A DNA stretch of 46,466 nucleotides from Sedimentibacter sp. (GTDB lineage: Bacteria; Bacillota; Clostridia; Tissierellales; Sedimentibacteraceae), in contig JAHDLA010000025.1 of assembly GCA_018436705.1 (NCBI GenBank), positions 1 through 46,466 of the forward strand, written 5' to 3'. The translations under genes were made by a program, and so were the position numbers. Below are positions 33,443-41,710 of this stretch, piece by piece (the first letter of the stretch is position 1; every line of letters begins with the position of its first letter). Under the pieces are notes generated by a model. The model was not told where the DNA came from and made no database searches. It saw only the letters and a list, made by a program, of their open reading frames with translations.

Positions 33443-34414
33443 CTAAAGCAAAGATTTAGCTGTCAAAACAATATCTTGATCATTAGGCAGGACATAACTT
33501 TCCAAATTTGTGGCAAATGGTACCGGTGTGTTCAAAGATCCTATTCTTTTTATAGGAGCATCTAATTCATAAAAATATTCTTCAGCAATTAAGGATGCAA
33601 TTTCTCCGGTGAATGCTCCCCGTTTAGCTTCCTCGCTCACAATTAAAACTTTATGCGTTTTTTCAATGGATTTAAAAATTGCTTCTTTGTCCAGCGGGAA
33701 CAAACTCCTTATATCAATCACTTCCGCATCAATCCCCTCTTTTGCCAGTGTATCTGCCGCCTTCAAAGAATCCAGCACCTGTCTTCCGTAGCTTATAATC
33801 GTTAAATCTTTTCCTTCCCTTTTAACTGCTGCCTTTCCAAAAGGTATGGGCTTTACTTCTTCCTCAACGTCGCTTTTTACGGAGTATAGTATTTTATTTT
33901 CTAAAAAGATTACGGGATTATCGTCGTCTATTGCCGTTAGCATCAAGCCGTATGCATCCTGAGCATTTGACGGATATACAACTTTTAATCCAGGCACATG
34001 GGCAAGCCATGCTTCAAGAGACTGTGAATGCTGAGCCGCAGCGCTTGCACCGCCGCCGCCCGGAAGTCGCACCACCATTGGAAGCGTAATTTTTCCTCCA
34101 AACATGTACCTCATTTTAGCTGCCTGATTTACTAATTGGTCCATTCCGACAGTGACGAAATCTACAAACATTAATTCTGCTATAGGCCTCAGACCACATG
34201 AAGCCGATCCCACGGCCGCTCCTATTATCGCACCTTCTGATATAGGAGTATCTCTGACTCTCATTTCTCCGAATTCGTCAAACATTCCTGCTGAAACGCC
34301 AAAACATCCTCCGAACTTTCCAACATCTTCTCCAAAAAGGAATACATCGGGATTTTCTCTCATCCTAACGCTCATACCTTCTCTTATACCCTCAGCATAA
34401 GTCATTTTTCTCAT
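33443..34414 (-). CDS. acoB: Acetoin dehydrogenase E1 beta subunit
   Basis: This 323-residue transketolase-type beta subunit of a thiamine-diphosphate E1 has conserved segments FGEDVGKFGGCFGVSAG, RVRDTPISEGAIIGAAVG, and QLVNQAAKMRYMFGG; the C-terminal transketolase domain carries GRQVLDSLKAA and SEEAKRGAFTGEIASLI. With the alpha subunit it cleaves acetoin to acetaldehyde and a lipoyl-bound acetyl group. Its ATG overlaps the acoA stop (ATGA), so the two subunits are made in a coupled way. The presence of acoX and acoR favours acetoin over pyruvate as substrate. Confidence 0.9.
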   Translation of the reverse strand: MRKMTYAEGIREGMSVRMRENPDVFLFGEDVGKFGGCFGVSAGMFDEFGEMRVRDTPISEGAIIGAAVGSASCGLRPIAELMFVDFVTVGMDQLVNQAAKMRYMFGGKITLPMVVRLPGGGGASAAAQHSQSLEAWLAHVPGLKVVYPSNAQDAYGLMLTAIDDDNPVIFLENKILYSVKSDVEEEVKPIPFGKAAVKREGKDLTIISYGRQVLDSLKAADTLAKEGIDAEVIDIRSLFPLDKEAIFKSIEKTHKVLIVSEEAKRGAFTGEIASLIAEEYFYELDAPIKRIGSLNTPVPFATNLESYVLPNDQDIVLTAKSLL

Positions 34415-35400
34415 CTTACTCTACCCTCCTCAACTATATCAGTATATACATCCTCTAGCGCCGATTTTAGTGACGGCATACTGCTTTCATCCGCAAATTT
34501 TTCTGCTTCATTAATCATTTTATCTACATCTTCATTTTTTTTGTCAATTTCCTCTTTCGTCATAATGCTGTTTTCTACCATATATTTTTCAATTTTCGGA
34601 ATTGGATCCTTCTTAATCCATATATCTAATTCACCCTCAGGTCTGTAAACTGTAGGATCCCCTTCAAAATGCCCTCGCCATCTATATGTTTTGCATTCAA
34701 TGAGAGTAGGTCCTTGTCCCTTTCTGGCTCTTGATACAGCTTCACCTACAGCTTCATGAACCGCAAACACATCATTACCGTCAACTGTTACTCCTGGCAT
34801 GTTGTACGCCGACGCTCTCACCGAAACATCGGTTATTGCCTGATGCCTTGCTTGGCTCACCGAGATACCGTATCCGTTATTTTCGCAAACGAATATTACC
34901 GGAAGTTTCCAAACACTGGCTAAATTTAAAGCCTCATGGAACGTACTTTGATTTGTCGATGCATCTCCAAAGAAGCACACGCAAACCTGATCAGTTTTTT
35001 TATATTGAATTGCGAGTCCTGCTCCAGCTGCAATATTATGACCGGCCCCTACAATGCCGTTAGCTCCGAGTATACCCTTAGTTGCATCAGCTATATGCAT
35101 TGAGCCGCCCTTACCCTTGCAATAACCTGTTTCCTTTTGATACAGCTCTGCCATCATGTGTTTTAAATCTCCGCCTTTGGCAATTATGTGACCATGCCCT
35201 CTATGAGTGCTGGTTATATAGTCATTATCCTTCAGATTGGCACAGGCTCCTGTTGCCACAGCTTCTTCACCTATGTACAGATGAACAAATCCACCTACCT
35301 TTCCTTCGGCAAACAAATCCTTTGCTCTTGTTTCAAACTTACGGATTTTTAACATTGTTTCATACATGTTTTTTACTTGCTCGTTCGTAATTTTCAAAAT
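34411..35400 (-). CDS. acoA: Acetoin dehydrogenase E1 alpha subunit
   Basis: This 329-residue thiamine-diphosphate-dependent alpha subunit carries the TPP motif GDASTNQSTFHEALNLASVW...ENN and the family stretch GKGGSMHIADATKGILGANGI, which is typical of acetoin E1. Other marks are LYIGEEAVATG and STHRGHGH. TTG 35400 is preferred because GGGAGG lies seven bases upstream; ATG codons at 35415/35412 are too close to that site. The ribosome site overlaps the stop of the preceding lin0512-like gene. It is the second gene of the sigma-54-driven operon. Confidence 0.9.
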   Translation of the reverse strand: MLKITNEQVKNMYETMLKIRKFETRAKDLFAEGKVGGFVHLYIGEEAVATGACANLKDNDYITSTHRGHGHIIAKGGDLKHMMAELYQKETGYCKGKGGSMHIADATKGILGANGIVGAGHNIAAGAGLAIQYKKTDQVCVCFFGDASTNQSTFHEALNLASVWKLPVIFVCENNGYGISVSQARHQAITDVSVRASAYNMPGVTVDGNDVFAVHEAVGEAVSRARKGQGPTLIECKTYRWRGHFEGDPTVYRPEGELDIWIKKDPIPKIEKYMVENSIMTKEEIDKKNEDVDKMINEAEKFADESSMPSLKSALEDVYTDIVEEGRVR

Positions 35401-35411
35401 ACTACCTCCCA

Positions 35412-35786
35412 TCAATTTTTAATTTCAACCTTTACACTTGCTACGGCGACTTCAATAGAATCATCTTTGTCTCCAAATTCTTCGAAAAAAAACCCTTCTG
35501 TTTTTAAGCCTCCTTTTACCGCCCTTACTGTTACGCTGCCTATAGGAAAGCACTTTGAAACCTCTTCAGTTTTTACTTCCTCCGGTCTTGTTACTGCAAC
35601 CGTAACATCAATGAATACTTTTTTATTAATATCATCATGAGAAAATCCGCAAACCTCTCTCAGTCCGATCAGGCAGCTTTTAGATATGGCATCTCTTGCC
35701 GCCTTGAAAGCAGCTTTTGTTACATCCTGTCCGTGAAAATCCATTCCCATGCCAAATTCAATTATAAATCTGCTCGTCGCTATCAC
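35412..35786 (-). CDS. Lin0512-family small protein, first gene of the aco operon
   Basis: This protein of about 121-124 residues belongs to the Lin0512 (TIGR02058) family. It shows RFIIEFGMGMDFHGQDVTKAAFKAARDAIS near the start and IDVTVAVTRPEEV in the middle; function is unknown. It is the first gene after the sigma-54 promoter (35808-35823). The start is odd: the annotated GTG 35786 overlaps the GGGAGG ribosome site, whereas eight bases after that site lies ACG (35775-35777), giving the N terminus expected for the family. The end overlaps the acoA ribosome site. Confidence 0.8.
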   Translation of the reverse strand: MIATSRFIIEFGMGMDFHGQDVTKAAFKAARDAISKSCLIGLREVCGFSHDDINKKVFIDVTVAVTRPEEVKTEEVSKCFPIGSVTVRAVKGGLKTEGFFFEEFGDKDDSIEVAVASVKVEIKN

Positions 35787-35807
35787 CTCCCATTAGAATA
35801 CATATAA

Positions 35808-35823
35808 AGCAATTAACATGCCA
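35808..35823 (-). promoter_or_regulatory. Consensus sigma-54 promoter of the aco operon
   Basis: The minus strand reads TGGCATGTTAATTGCT, matching TGGCAYRNNNNTTGCW at every defined position with correct GG-GC spacing. The predicted start near 35797 leaves a very short leader before the first ribosome site. AcoR, encoded upstream, is the expected activator. Confidence 0.87.
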
Positions 35824-35878
35824 AAAATCAATTTAATTAAATATTGTTGAAATTTAAGCGTTTATTAAAATTAACGCT

Positions 35879-36005
35879 TTTTAGAAATTAATTTCTAAAA
35901 CAAAATAAGTATCAATTTGAGACTTTTTTCTCAAATTGATACTTATAAGCAAAATAGCCTGTATAAAGAAAAAGAAGTCTCAAAATGAGTTTCATTTTGA
36001 GACTT
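35879..36005 (-). promoter_or_regulatory. Putative AcoR enhancer region: stacked inverted repeats
   Basis: Three perfect dyads lie between acoR and the promoter. The first is a 22-bp palindrome (35879-35900). The second has 17-bp arms at 35905-35921 and 35930-35946. The third has 14-bp arms at 35975-35988 and 35992-36005. The last two share a half-site of the form AGTMTCAAWWTGAG, so they look like repeated protein sites rather than two unrelated terminators. Their centres are about 128 and 193 bp upstream of the predicted start. The 35975-36005 dyad may also terminate acoR. Confidence 0.7.
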
Positions 36006-36013
36006 AAAAACAT

Positions 36014-37951
36014 TTACTGCGCCAATCTTTCAATATCATCTAAATCAATAGAATACGCTTTTATTTTCCTGTATATTGTAGCCTTGCTGATATTTAAATC
36101 CTTTGCCGCCTTCAGAACATTTCTGTTATTAAATGACAATGCCTGCACTATGCTGTCCCTTTCGATGTCCTTGAGATTCAAAGTCGCTGTCTCTCTGACA
36201 GACTTGGTAGCTTTATTTAAAGGAAGTGAGACATTTTTTATTATTTCGCCTTCAGCCATGTAATAAGCCCTTTGAATTATATTTTTCAACTCTCTTACAT
36301 TTCCGGCCCATTCATACTCCGCCAGTTTATTTTCAAATCCTTTGCTGAATGTTTTTTTGTTATTAACATCTCTATTCTCATAATTAAGGCTTTTCAGAAA
36401 ATATCCAGCCAGTTCTAAAATATCTTCTTTCCTTTTCCTTAAAGGAGGTATTCTTAAATTTATAACATTCAGCCTAAAATATAAATCCTGCCTGAAGGAA
36501 CCTTTTGCTACTTCATCAAACAAGTTTCTGTTTGTAGCAGAAATAACCCTCACATCAAGCTCTCTTTCATAGGTTCCGCCTATTCTCACTATTTTATTGT
36601 TATCCAGCACTCTTAGCAATTTTGGCTGAACCTCCTGCGGTATTTCACCAATTTCATCCAGAAAAATTGTGCCTCCTCTTGCCAGCTCAAATTTTCCCGG
36701 TCTTCCGCCTTTCATCGCTCCCGTAAACGAACCGCTTTCGTAGCCGAACAGCTCGCTTTCAAATAATTCTTTCGGAATTGCTGAGCAATTTATTGCTACA
36801 AACGGGCCTTTTCTCCTGTAACTCTCGTTGTGTATGGATTGAGCATATAACTCCTTTCCTACACCGCTTTCTCCCTCTATTAAAACAGAGCAATTTGTCT
36901 TGGAAATTTTCTTTGCAGTATTAATTATTTCATTCATTTTACCATTTACTGTTATAATATTGTCGAAAGTAAAGTTAGCTTTAAATCCTGCCAGTTTACT
37001 TACTTCCTTTATAACCTGCTTAGCTTCTCTCATAAGGATAACCGCACCTGTAACTACTTTTCCTTCTGTTAAAGGCGAAATACTCAGTGAGCATTCTATC
37101 TTTTTATTATCTATTGAAATAGTTAAATCAGAAAAGCTCAGCTTATTCTTCCTTTCAAAAATATCTTTTTCAATCTCTGCACCATTGAGTATTTTATTTA
37201 TATTAATGTTAAAAATATCCTTTTCATCCATATGAAAAAGCTTAGGTATTTTATTATTTATTTTTACTATTTTCATGTTGCTGTCAATCACCATAATTCC
37301 ATCAAGTATGGAATCGAAGGTTGTATCCACGAGGTTGTATGATTCTGAAATTACAAGCTGTTTCTCTATGCAGTCTGCACTTGATGCAGCTATGCCAAAC
37401 GTATGTGTCTGCACATCCTCCGCACGTCCCGATATATCAAATGAGCCTATTATTTCTCCCTTGCTGTTATGTATCGGAGCCGCCGAGCATGTCCATTTAT
37501 GATGATATTCGCAATAATGCTCTGCACCGATTACCTGAATAGGCTTATTTATCGCAAGGCAAGTTCCTATTGCATTGGTACCGACACTTTTTTCATCCCA
37601 CAAGGAACCTTTGACAAAGTTTAAACTGCTATGAAAGTCCATAATGTCTTTGTTAATGATTAAGTCAATAATTATTCCATTTTCATCTGTAAGTACAACA
37701 CTGTAGCTAGTGTTTTTAACCATTTCAAACACATTTTCCATTATGGGCCTGGAAAGCTTAATAAGCTCCTGTCTTTTTAATACGCTTTCTTTAAGCTGGG
37801 ATTCGCCTGCTCTTTTCCCATATCCTGCAAGATGATTTACTTTCATTTTCCTGCATCTTTCCCATGATTCAAATATATCTGCTCTTATATCTTTTGAATT
37901 TATTTCATTATTCATGTATCCCATCCATCTTTCCTTCATTCCAGCTAACAT
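36014..37951 (-). CDS. acoR: AcoR-type sigma-54 activator of acetoin catabolism
   Basis: This 645-residue enhancer-binding protein has an N-terminal region with a GAF-like sensor (about 65-200), a PAS-like segment (about 208-310), a AAA+ domain (about 325-555) with Walker A GESGVGKE (360-367) and Walker B LDEIGE, and a Fis-type helix-turn-helix at the end (NVLKAAKDLNISKATIYRKI). The sigma-54 contact loop reads GSFTGA (407-412) instead of GAFTGA. AcoR senses acetoin or acetaldehyde and switches on aco genes. GAGGTGATG precedes ATG 37951. It lies directly upstream of the aco operon on the same strand. Confidence 0.92.
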   Translation of the reverse strand: MLAGMKERWMGYMNNEINSKDIRADIFESWERCRKMKVNHLAGYGKRAGESQLKESVLKRQELIKLSRPIMENVFEMVKNTSYSVVLTDENGIIIDLIINKDIMDFHSSLNFVKGSLWDEKSVGTNAIGTCLAINKPIQVIGAEHYCEYHHKWTCSAAPIHNSKGEIIGSFDISGRAEDVQTHTFGIAASSADCIEKQLVISESYNLVDTTFDSILDGIMVIDSNMKIVKINNKIPKLFHMDEKDIFNININKILNGAEIEKDIFERKNKLSFSDLTISIDNKKIECSLSISPLTEGKVVTGAVILMREAKQVIKEVSKLAGFKANFTFDNIITVNGKMNEIINTAKKISKTNCSVLIEGESGVGKELYAQSIHNESYRRKGPFVAINCSAIPKELFESELFGYESGSFTGAMKGGRPGKFELARGGTIFLDEIGEIPQEVQPKLLRVLDNNKIVRIGGTYERELDVRVISATNRNLFDEVAKGSFRQDLYFRLNVINLRIPPLRKRKEDILELAGYFLKSLNYENRDVNNKKTFSKGFENKLAEYEWAGNVRELKNIIQRAYYMAEGEIIKNVSLPLNKATKSVRETATLNLKDIERDSIVQALSFNNRNVLKAAKDLNISKATIYRKIKAYSIDLDDIERLAQ

Positions 37952-38056
37952 AACATCACCTCAAAATATCATATTATTCAGCTCAGTATTATGTATTTTA
38001 TATTTTATCACAAGATGCAAATGTTTGCACTACTATAATTATCTAAAAATGCAAAA

Positions 38057-38088
38057 GAAGAAAATCATGCTGATTCATGATTTTCTTC
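38057..38088 (-). terminator. Terminator of the XRE/membrane-protein operon
   Basis: A perfect 13-bp stem (38057-38069 with 38076-38088, 6-nt loop) is followed by T-rich sequence on the minus strand. It separates this operon from acoR downstream. Confidence 0.8.
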
Positions 38089-38172
38089 ACCTACAATTTA
38101 TTTAATTATTATAGACACCTCAAATTTTCTTACGCTGCTTCAATTTATAGCTAACTCCAATACACTAAATAA

Positions 38173-38580
38173 TCAATATTTTTTCTTAAGCCATATATAG
38201 CTTAACCAGTATATAACCAGCTGAATACAAATAAAAAAACCTATAAATGTACTTGCTTCAGCATGCCCCAACAATCTGAAAGCCACAACAGCAATTGCTC
38301 CAATTATAATAGAATAAACAAACGTCATGCCTCTAGCTTTTTCGGCTAAAAATCTGTTCCTTTCATCACTGTTTTCTATATTTATCTTTTCGGCATAATC
38401 TTCATTGTTTTTATAGCGGTACAATTGAACAAGCCTAATTGCAGACACTGCTGCTAATCCTGCACCCATCCCAATCCAGGCTGAATCTTCAAATCCAAGT
38501 ATTGCTGCAATAACAAACAAAATTACACCGACGCTTCCAATCAAGATATATTCAATTATTCTTTTCCTTATTTTATTCAT
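38173..38580 (-). CDS. Small four-helix membrane protein paired with an XRE regulator
   Basis: This 135-residue membrane protein has four hydrophobic segments (about 13-31, 33-52, 88-105, 109-128). A cytoplasmic NSDERNRFLAEKA motif sits before the third; DER...KA motifs of this kind occur in DUF2178-like proteins commonly encoded after small XRE regulators. Its function is unknown. The start overlaps the regulator stop by 4 bp (ATGA), so both proteins come from one transcript. The protein could sense a membrane signal for the regulator or be its controlled product; the sequence does not decide. Confidence 0.75.
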   Translation of the reverse strand: MNKIRKRIIEYILIGSVGVILFVIAAILGFEDSAWIGMGAGLAAVSAIRLVQLYRYKNNEDYAEKINIENSDERNRFLAEKARGMTFVYSIIIGAIAVVAFRLLGHAEASTFIGFFICIQLVIYWLSYIWLKKKY

Positions 38581-38780
38581 TTTATGTCCTCCTCATAAAT
38601 AAAAATATCTTCAATTGCCATTGAAAAGTATTTTGCTATTTTAAAAGCAAGCAAAATTGAAGGATTGTAACGTCCATTCTCCAATGAGCTTATTGTCTGG
38701 CGTGATACAGACAATGCTTTCGCCAGATCTTCCTGGTTTATTCCGCGCTCATTTCGTATTTTCTCCAAGCGATTTTTCAT
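38577..38780 (-). CDS. Small XRE-family regulator (YozG/Cro-like)
   Basis: This 67-residue protein is almost entirely one helix-turn-helix: NQEDLAKALSVSRQTISSLENGRYNPS, then an AFKIAKYF helix and a short acidic tail. Such regulators bind DNA as dimers and usually repress their own operon. ATG 38780 follows GGAGG. The promoter contains three GTAAAG-N4-CTTTAC sites (38794-38809, 38845-38860, 38889-38904), which are probably its binding sites. It is co-transcribed with a four-helix membrane protein. Confidence 0.9.
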   Translation of the reverse strand: MKNRLEKIRNERGINQEDLAKALSVSRQTISSLENGRYNPSILLAFKIAKYFSMAIEDIFIYEEDIK

Positions 38781-38793
38781 TTATTACCTCCAT

Positions 38794-38904
38794 GTAAAGT
38801 GCGCTTTACGTACAGTTTAAAAATATAACATGCTTATGCATGTTGTAAAGTTAACTTTACGTTAATAATAGCACATGATTTTGTTTTTGTCAAGCATACT
38901 TTAC
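38794..38904 (-). promoter_or_regulatory. Autoregulated promoter with three GTAAAG-N4-CTTTAC operators
   Basis: On the minus strand TTGACA (38888-38893) and TATTAT (38865-38870) are 17 bp apart, with an extended -10 TG. Three dyads follow the same pattern: O1 38794-38809 near the ribosome site, O2 38845-38860 at the start point, and O3 38889-38904 (one mismatch) over the -35 box. Binding at any of them would block transcription. Confidence 0.8.
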
Positions 38905-38962
38905 ATTAAAATAGAATTTTTTATACTTATTAAAACGCTCGTAATTTAAAATCACAATTTCT

Positions 38963-39469
38963 TTATTGATTTACACCTACAACTGAACTTCTACGCTCCA
39001 TCAGCATTACATCATGCCAAGTGCCGTTATTCATTTTTGCTATTTTTTCTCTTATCCCTATTTCTCTGAAACCACACTTCTTATGCAAAGCTATACTTGC
39101 AGCATTTTCTTTTATGATTGCACAATACAAGGTCCAAAAACCATTCGCTTCGGATTCTTTAATTAATTCTGTCATCAAAGATTTTCCAACACCCTGCCCC
39201 TTAAATTTTTCGCTTACATAAATGCTTACTTCCACAACTCCCTTGTAGCATTCTCTGCTTGATGTGGGGCTTAGCGCTGCCCATCCGGAAATATCATTGT
39301 TTAACGAGCGTGCAACAAGTCTGCAGGTACTTATATGAGATTTATCCCATTCCTCCCAGCTGGGTGCCACAGTCTGGAATGTTGCAATGCCTGTCCTAAT
39401 TCCTTCTATGTAAATATTTTTAACCTGGTTCCAGTCAGTCGGCTTCATATTTTCTACTATGTGTTTCAT
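38963..39469 (-). CDS. GNAT acetyltransferase, phosphinothricin-acetyltransferase-like
   Basis: This 168-residue GNAT-fold enzyme uses acetyl-CoA to acetylate an amine. It resembles the phosphinothricin/methionine-sulfoximine acetyltransferase group: IYIEGIRTGIATFQT at the start, GVVEVSIYVSEKFKGQGVGKSLM (acetyl-CoA-binding V-x-x-x-x-Q/R-G-x-G/V loop), and ENAASIALHKKCGFREIGIREKI. The natural substrate may be an amino-acid analogue or a general amine. GAGGTAGTG precedes ATG. It stands alone. Confidence 0.86.
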   Translation of the reverse strand: MKHIVENMKPTDWNQVKNIYIEGIRTGIATFQTVAPSWEEWDKSHISTCRLVARSLNNDISGWAALSPTSSRECYKGVVEVSIYVSEKFKGQGVGKSLMTELIKESEANGFWTLYCAIIKENAASIALHKKCGFREIGIREKIAKMNNGTWHDVMLMERRSSVVGVNQ

Positions 39470-39599
39470 TCACTACCTCTTTAATTTTTCATTCATATAT
39501 TTACTTTCAATTTTATATTATTTTAATCACAAAATCAATTTCTAATATTAAATTAATTTGAAATTCAAAACTGATAGCATATACTTTTAGGCATATCAA

Positions 39600-39627
39600 A
39601 AGCCTGCCCTTTAAAAAGAGCAGGCTT
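39600..39627 (-). terminator. Terminator of the SDR gene
   Basis: An 11-bp stem with one mismatch (39600-39610 with 39617-39627) lies about 25 bp after the SDR stop. A short T tract follows on the minus strand. Confidence 0.7.
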
Positions 39628-39651
39628 AATAATCACCTTAAATTTCAATTG

Positions 39652-40419
39652 TTAGATCGACGTCCACCCGCCGTCTACTGCAAGATATTGACCAGTTGTA
39701 TAGCTTGATGCATCTGATGCAAAATAAACTACCGCTCCGTCAAGCTCGCCTTTTTTACCTATTCTTCCCATAGGGCAGTAAGCCTTAACCGCATCTGCAA
39801 ATGATTTGTCAGAAACAATCCCGGCAGTCATCTCACTTTCAAAATAAGCTGGCCCAATGGTATTAACCGTAATATTATACTTAGCCCATTCATTTGCTAA
39901 TGCCTTGGACATCATCATAACTCCGCCCTTAGTAGTTGCGTATGCTGAAATAGGAAGGCCGGTCATGGCAACTGTGCTGTGTATTGATCCTGTATTTATT
40001 ATTTTTCCGTATTTTTGCTCAACCATTATTTTTCCGACTTCTCTTGCAAAATAATAAACTGCGTTTAGATTAACCTTAATCATCTTTTCCCAAGTTTCGT
40101 CAGATTGAGACTCTGCAGGTTCAACAAGGGCTATGCCTGCGTTGTTTACAAGAATATCTATTCTACCAAAATGTTCTTTAACCTTTGTCACTGCAGACTT
40201 AATCTGTTCAACATCGCTCACATCACATTGAACCGCAAAGCTTCTTACTCCCAGCTTTTCCAGTTCTTCCTTTACTTTATTTAATTTTTCAACTCTTCTT
40301 GCCAGAACGGCAACATCTGCACCCTGTCTTGCCAACGCTGTTGCAAATTGCACGCCCAAACCTGAAGAAGCGCCTGTCACCAAAGCTATTTTACCTTTCA
40401 GACTAAATAAATCACTCAT
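39652..40419 (-). CDS. Short-chain dehydrogenase/reductase, gluconate 5-dehydrogenase-like
   Basis: This 255-residue classical SDR has the cofactor loop TGASSGLG (15-22), NNAG (92-95), and the catalytic Ser145, Tyr160 and Lys164 (YATTK). It ends in YLAVDGGWTSI, typical for sugar-acid and 3-oxoacyl reductases. The closest flavour is gluconate 5-dehydrogenase / 2-deoxygluconate dehydrogenase, but the substrate cannot be fixed. The AR-R region after the second strand suggests use of NADP(H). AAAGGAG precedes ATG. It is monocistronic with a terminator. Confidence 0.87.
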   Translation of the reverse strand: MSDLFSLKGKIALVTGASSGLGVQFATALARQGADVAVLARRVEKLNKVKEELEKLGVRSFAVQCDVSDVEQIKSAVTKVKEHFGRIDILVNNAGIALVEPAESQSDETWEKMIKVNLNAVYYFAREVGKIMVEQKYGKIINTGSIHSTVAMTGLPISAYATTKGGVMMMSKALANEWAKYNITVNTIGPAYFESEMTAGIVSDKSFADAVKAYCPMGRIGKKGELDGAVVYFASDASSYTTGQYLAVDGGWTSI

Positions 40420-40539
40420 GTTTTCTCCTTTCTTTTTTCCGATAAAATTTGATATATTATATTTATACCCTTGATTTGAAAATTAAAGCAATTATTTATC
40501 ATTAAATCCGAAAGAATCATAACATGAATACTTATTATA

Positions 40540-41511
40540 TTATTTTATCTTATCAGCCTCGGTTATATTGCAATGTGTAATTTCTCTGCTTGTTTTTTTT
40601 GAATTTAGATTCATTATAGCTATGGACATAATAAGAATAATAATTCCAAGCATATTAACCAGCCCTATTTTTTCTTTAAATATCATAACTCCTATAAGCG
40701 ATGCGACCACCGTCTCCACAGAAGCAATTACCGGGACTTTAGAAAGCTCCAGTTTCTTGCACAAACCGCCCATATAAAGCAAGTATGAACCGACAGTAGG
40801 TATAAAACCATAACCAATTGAATAAATCAAAAATCTAAAGCTCCACGCATCCGCAATATCCTTCCATGGCGACGTAAAAATTCCAAGCACGATCCATCCA
40901 AACAAAAAGCTGTAAAATACAACCGTAAACGGATTAATTTTGCCAGATGTAACTTTACCTATAATTGTTACAAGGCTGTACATAAAAGCCGCCGTAAGGC
41001 CGAAGATTATTCCTGCTGCAGATATTTTTAAATTCGACAAATTTCCACCTGTCACCATTAGAAAACATCCCGTAATGTTTAAAGCTAGTGCAAAAATTTT
41101 CTGTATTCCTATTAATTCTTTAAAAAAAATTTTTGACATAACGCACACAAATACGGGTGCGGTATATAAAAGTATGGAAGCTGTAGCAACCCCTACGCTT
41201 CCTATGCTTACTGTATAGCAATAGTTAAACAGCGCCTGGGACAGTGTTCCCAGCAAAAAACATTGAAACAACCCCTTCCTGTCTATTTTAAATAACTTTG
41301 TCCCTCCCTTGAAAAACATTATGGGAATCAAAATGCAAAACCCCATAAATAACCTCATAAATGAAGTTAATGAAGATGTAGCTCCAACACCATTTAATAA
41401 TTTCACAAATAACCCTATTGTTCCCCACAATGTTCCGGCAGCCAAAATCATTAAATATCCAATAATTTCTCCTGAAAACATTTGGTTTTTAAATTTCAAA
41501 ATCCTATTCAT
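40540..41511 (-). CDS. EamA-family (DMT superfamily) exporter
   Basis: This 323-residue integral membrane protein has ten predicted helices arranged as two EamA repeats. The first repeat starts YLMILAAGTLWGTIGLFVKLL and the second AAGIIFGLTAAFMYSLVTIIGK; PVIASVETVVASLIGVMIFKE near the end is the usual EamA signature. These proteins export amino acids or other small metabolites, or import them; the substrate is unknown. The ribosome site is weak for ATG 41511, so the true start may be slightly downstream. It stands alone between the SDR and arsenic genes. Confidence 0.86.
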   Translation of the reverse strand: MNRILKFKNQMFSGEIIGYLMILAAGTLWGTIGLFVKLLNGVGATSSLTSFMRLFMGFCILIPIMFFKGGTKLFKIDRKGLFQCFLLGTLSQALFNYCYTVSIGSVGVATASILLYTAPVFVCVMSKIFFKELIGIQKIFALALNITGCFLMVTGGNLSNLKISAAGIIFGLTAAFMYSLVTIIGKVTSGKINPFTVVFYSFLFGWIVLGIFTSPWKDIADAWSFRFLIYSIGYGFIPTVGSYLLYMGGLCKKLELSKVPVIASVETVVASLIGVMIFKEKIGLVNMLGIIILIMSIAIMNLNSKKTSREITHCNITEADKIK

Positions 41512-41628
41512 TTTATGTCAGAAAATGCTTCTGTTCCTTTCTAAAAAATAATTAAATGAATTACTCAGCTCATTATATATCAATTAGATAATTATTGCTA
41601 TCAAAATCTAATACACTTTAGCTGGCAA

Positions 41629-41667
41629 AAAAATAATTACACTGCCCTCAGCAGAGTAATTATTTTT
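41629..41667 (-). terminator. Terminator of the arsenic operon
   Basis: A perfect 12-bp AT-rich stem (41629-41640 with 41656-41667) is followed by T residues on the minus strand. The loop contains a further CTGC/GCAG pairing. It lies about 45 bp after the acr3 stop. Confidence 0.75.
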
Positions 41668-41710
41668 CATTAGTAAATTAACAATATTTGTTGTTTATAA
41701 AAGTATTAAA

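Noticed and set aside
29582..35786. Reading the aco operon as a pyruvate dehydrogenase operon
   Set aside because: acoX, an AcoR-type activator, a sigma-54 promoter and the acetoin-type E1 alpha motifs favour acetoin dehydrogenase, although substrate was not tested.
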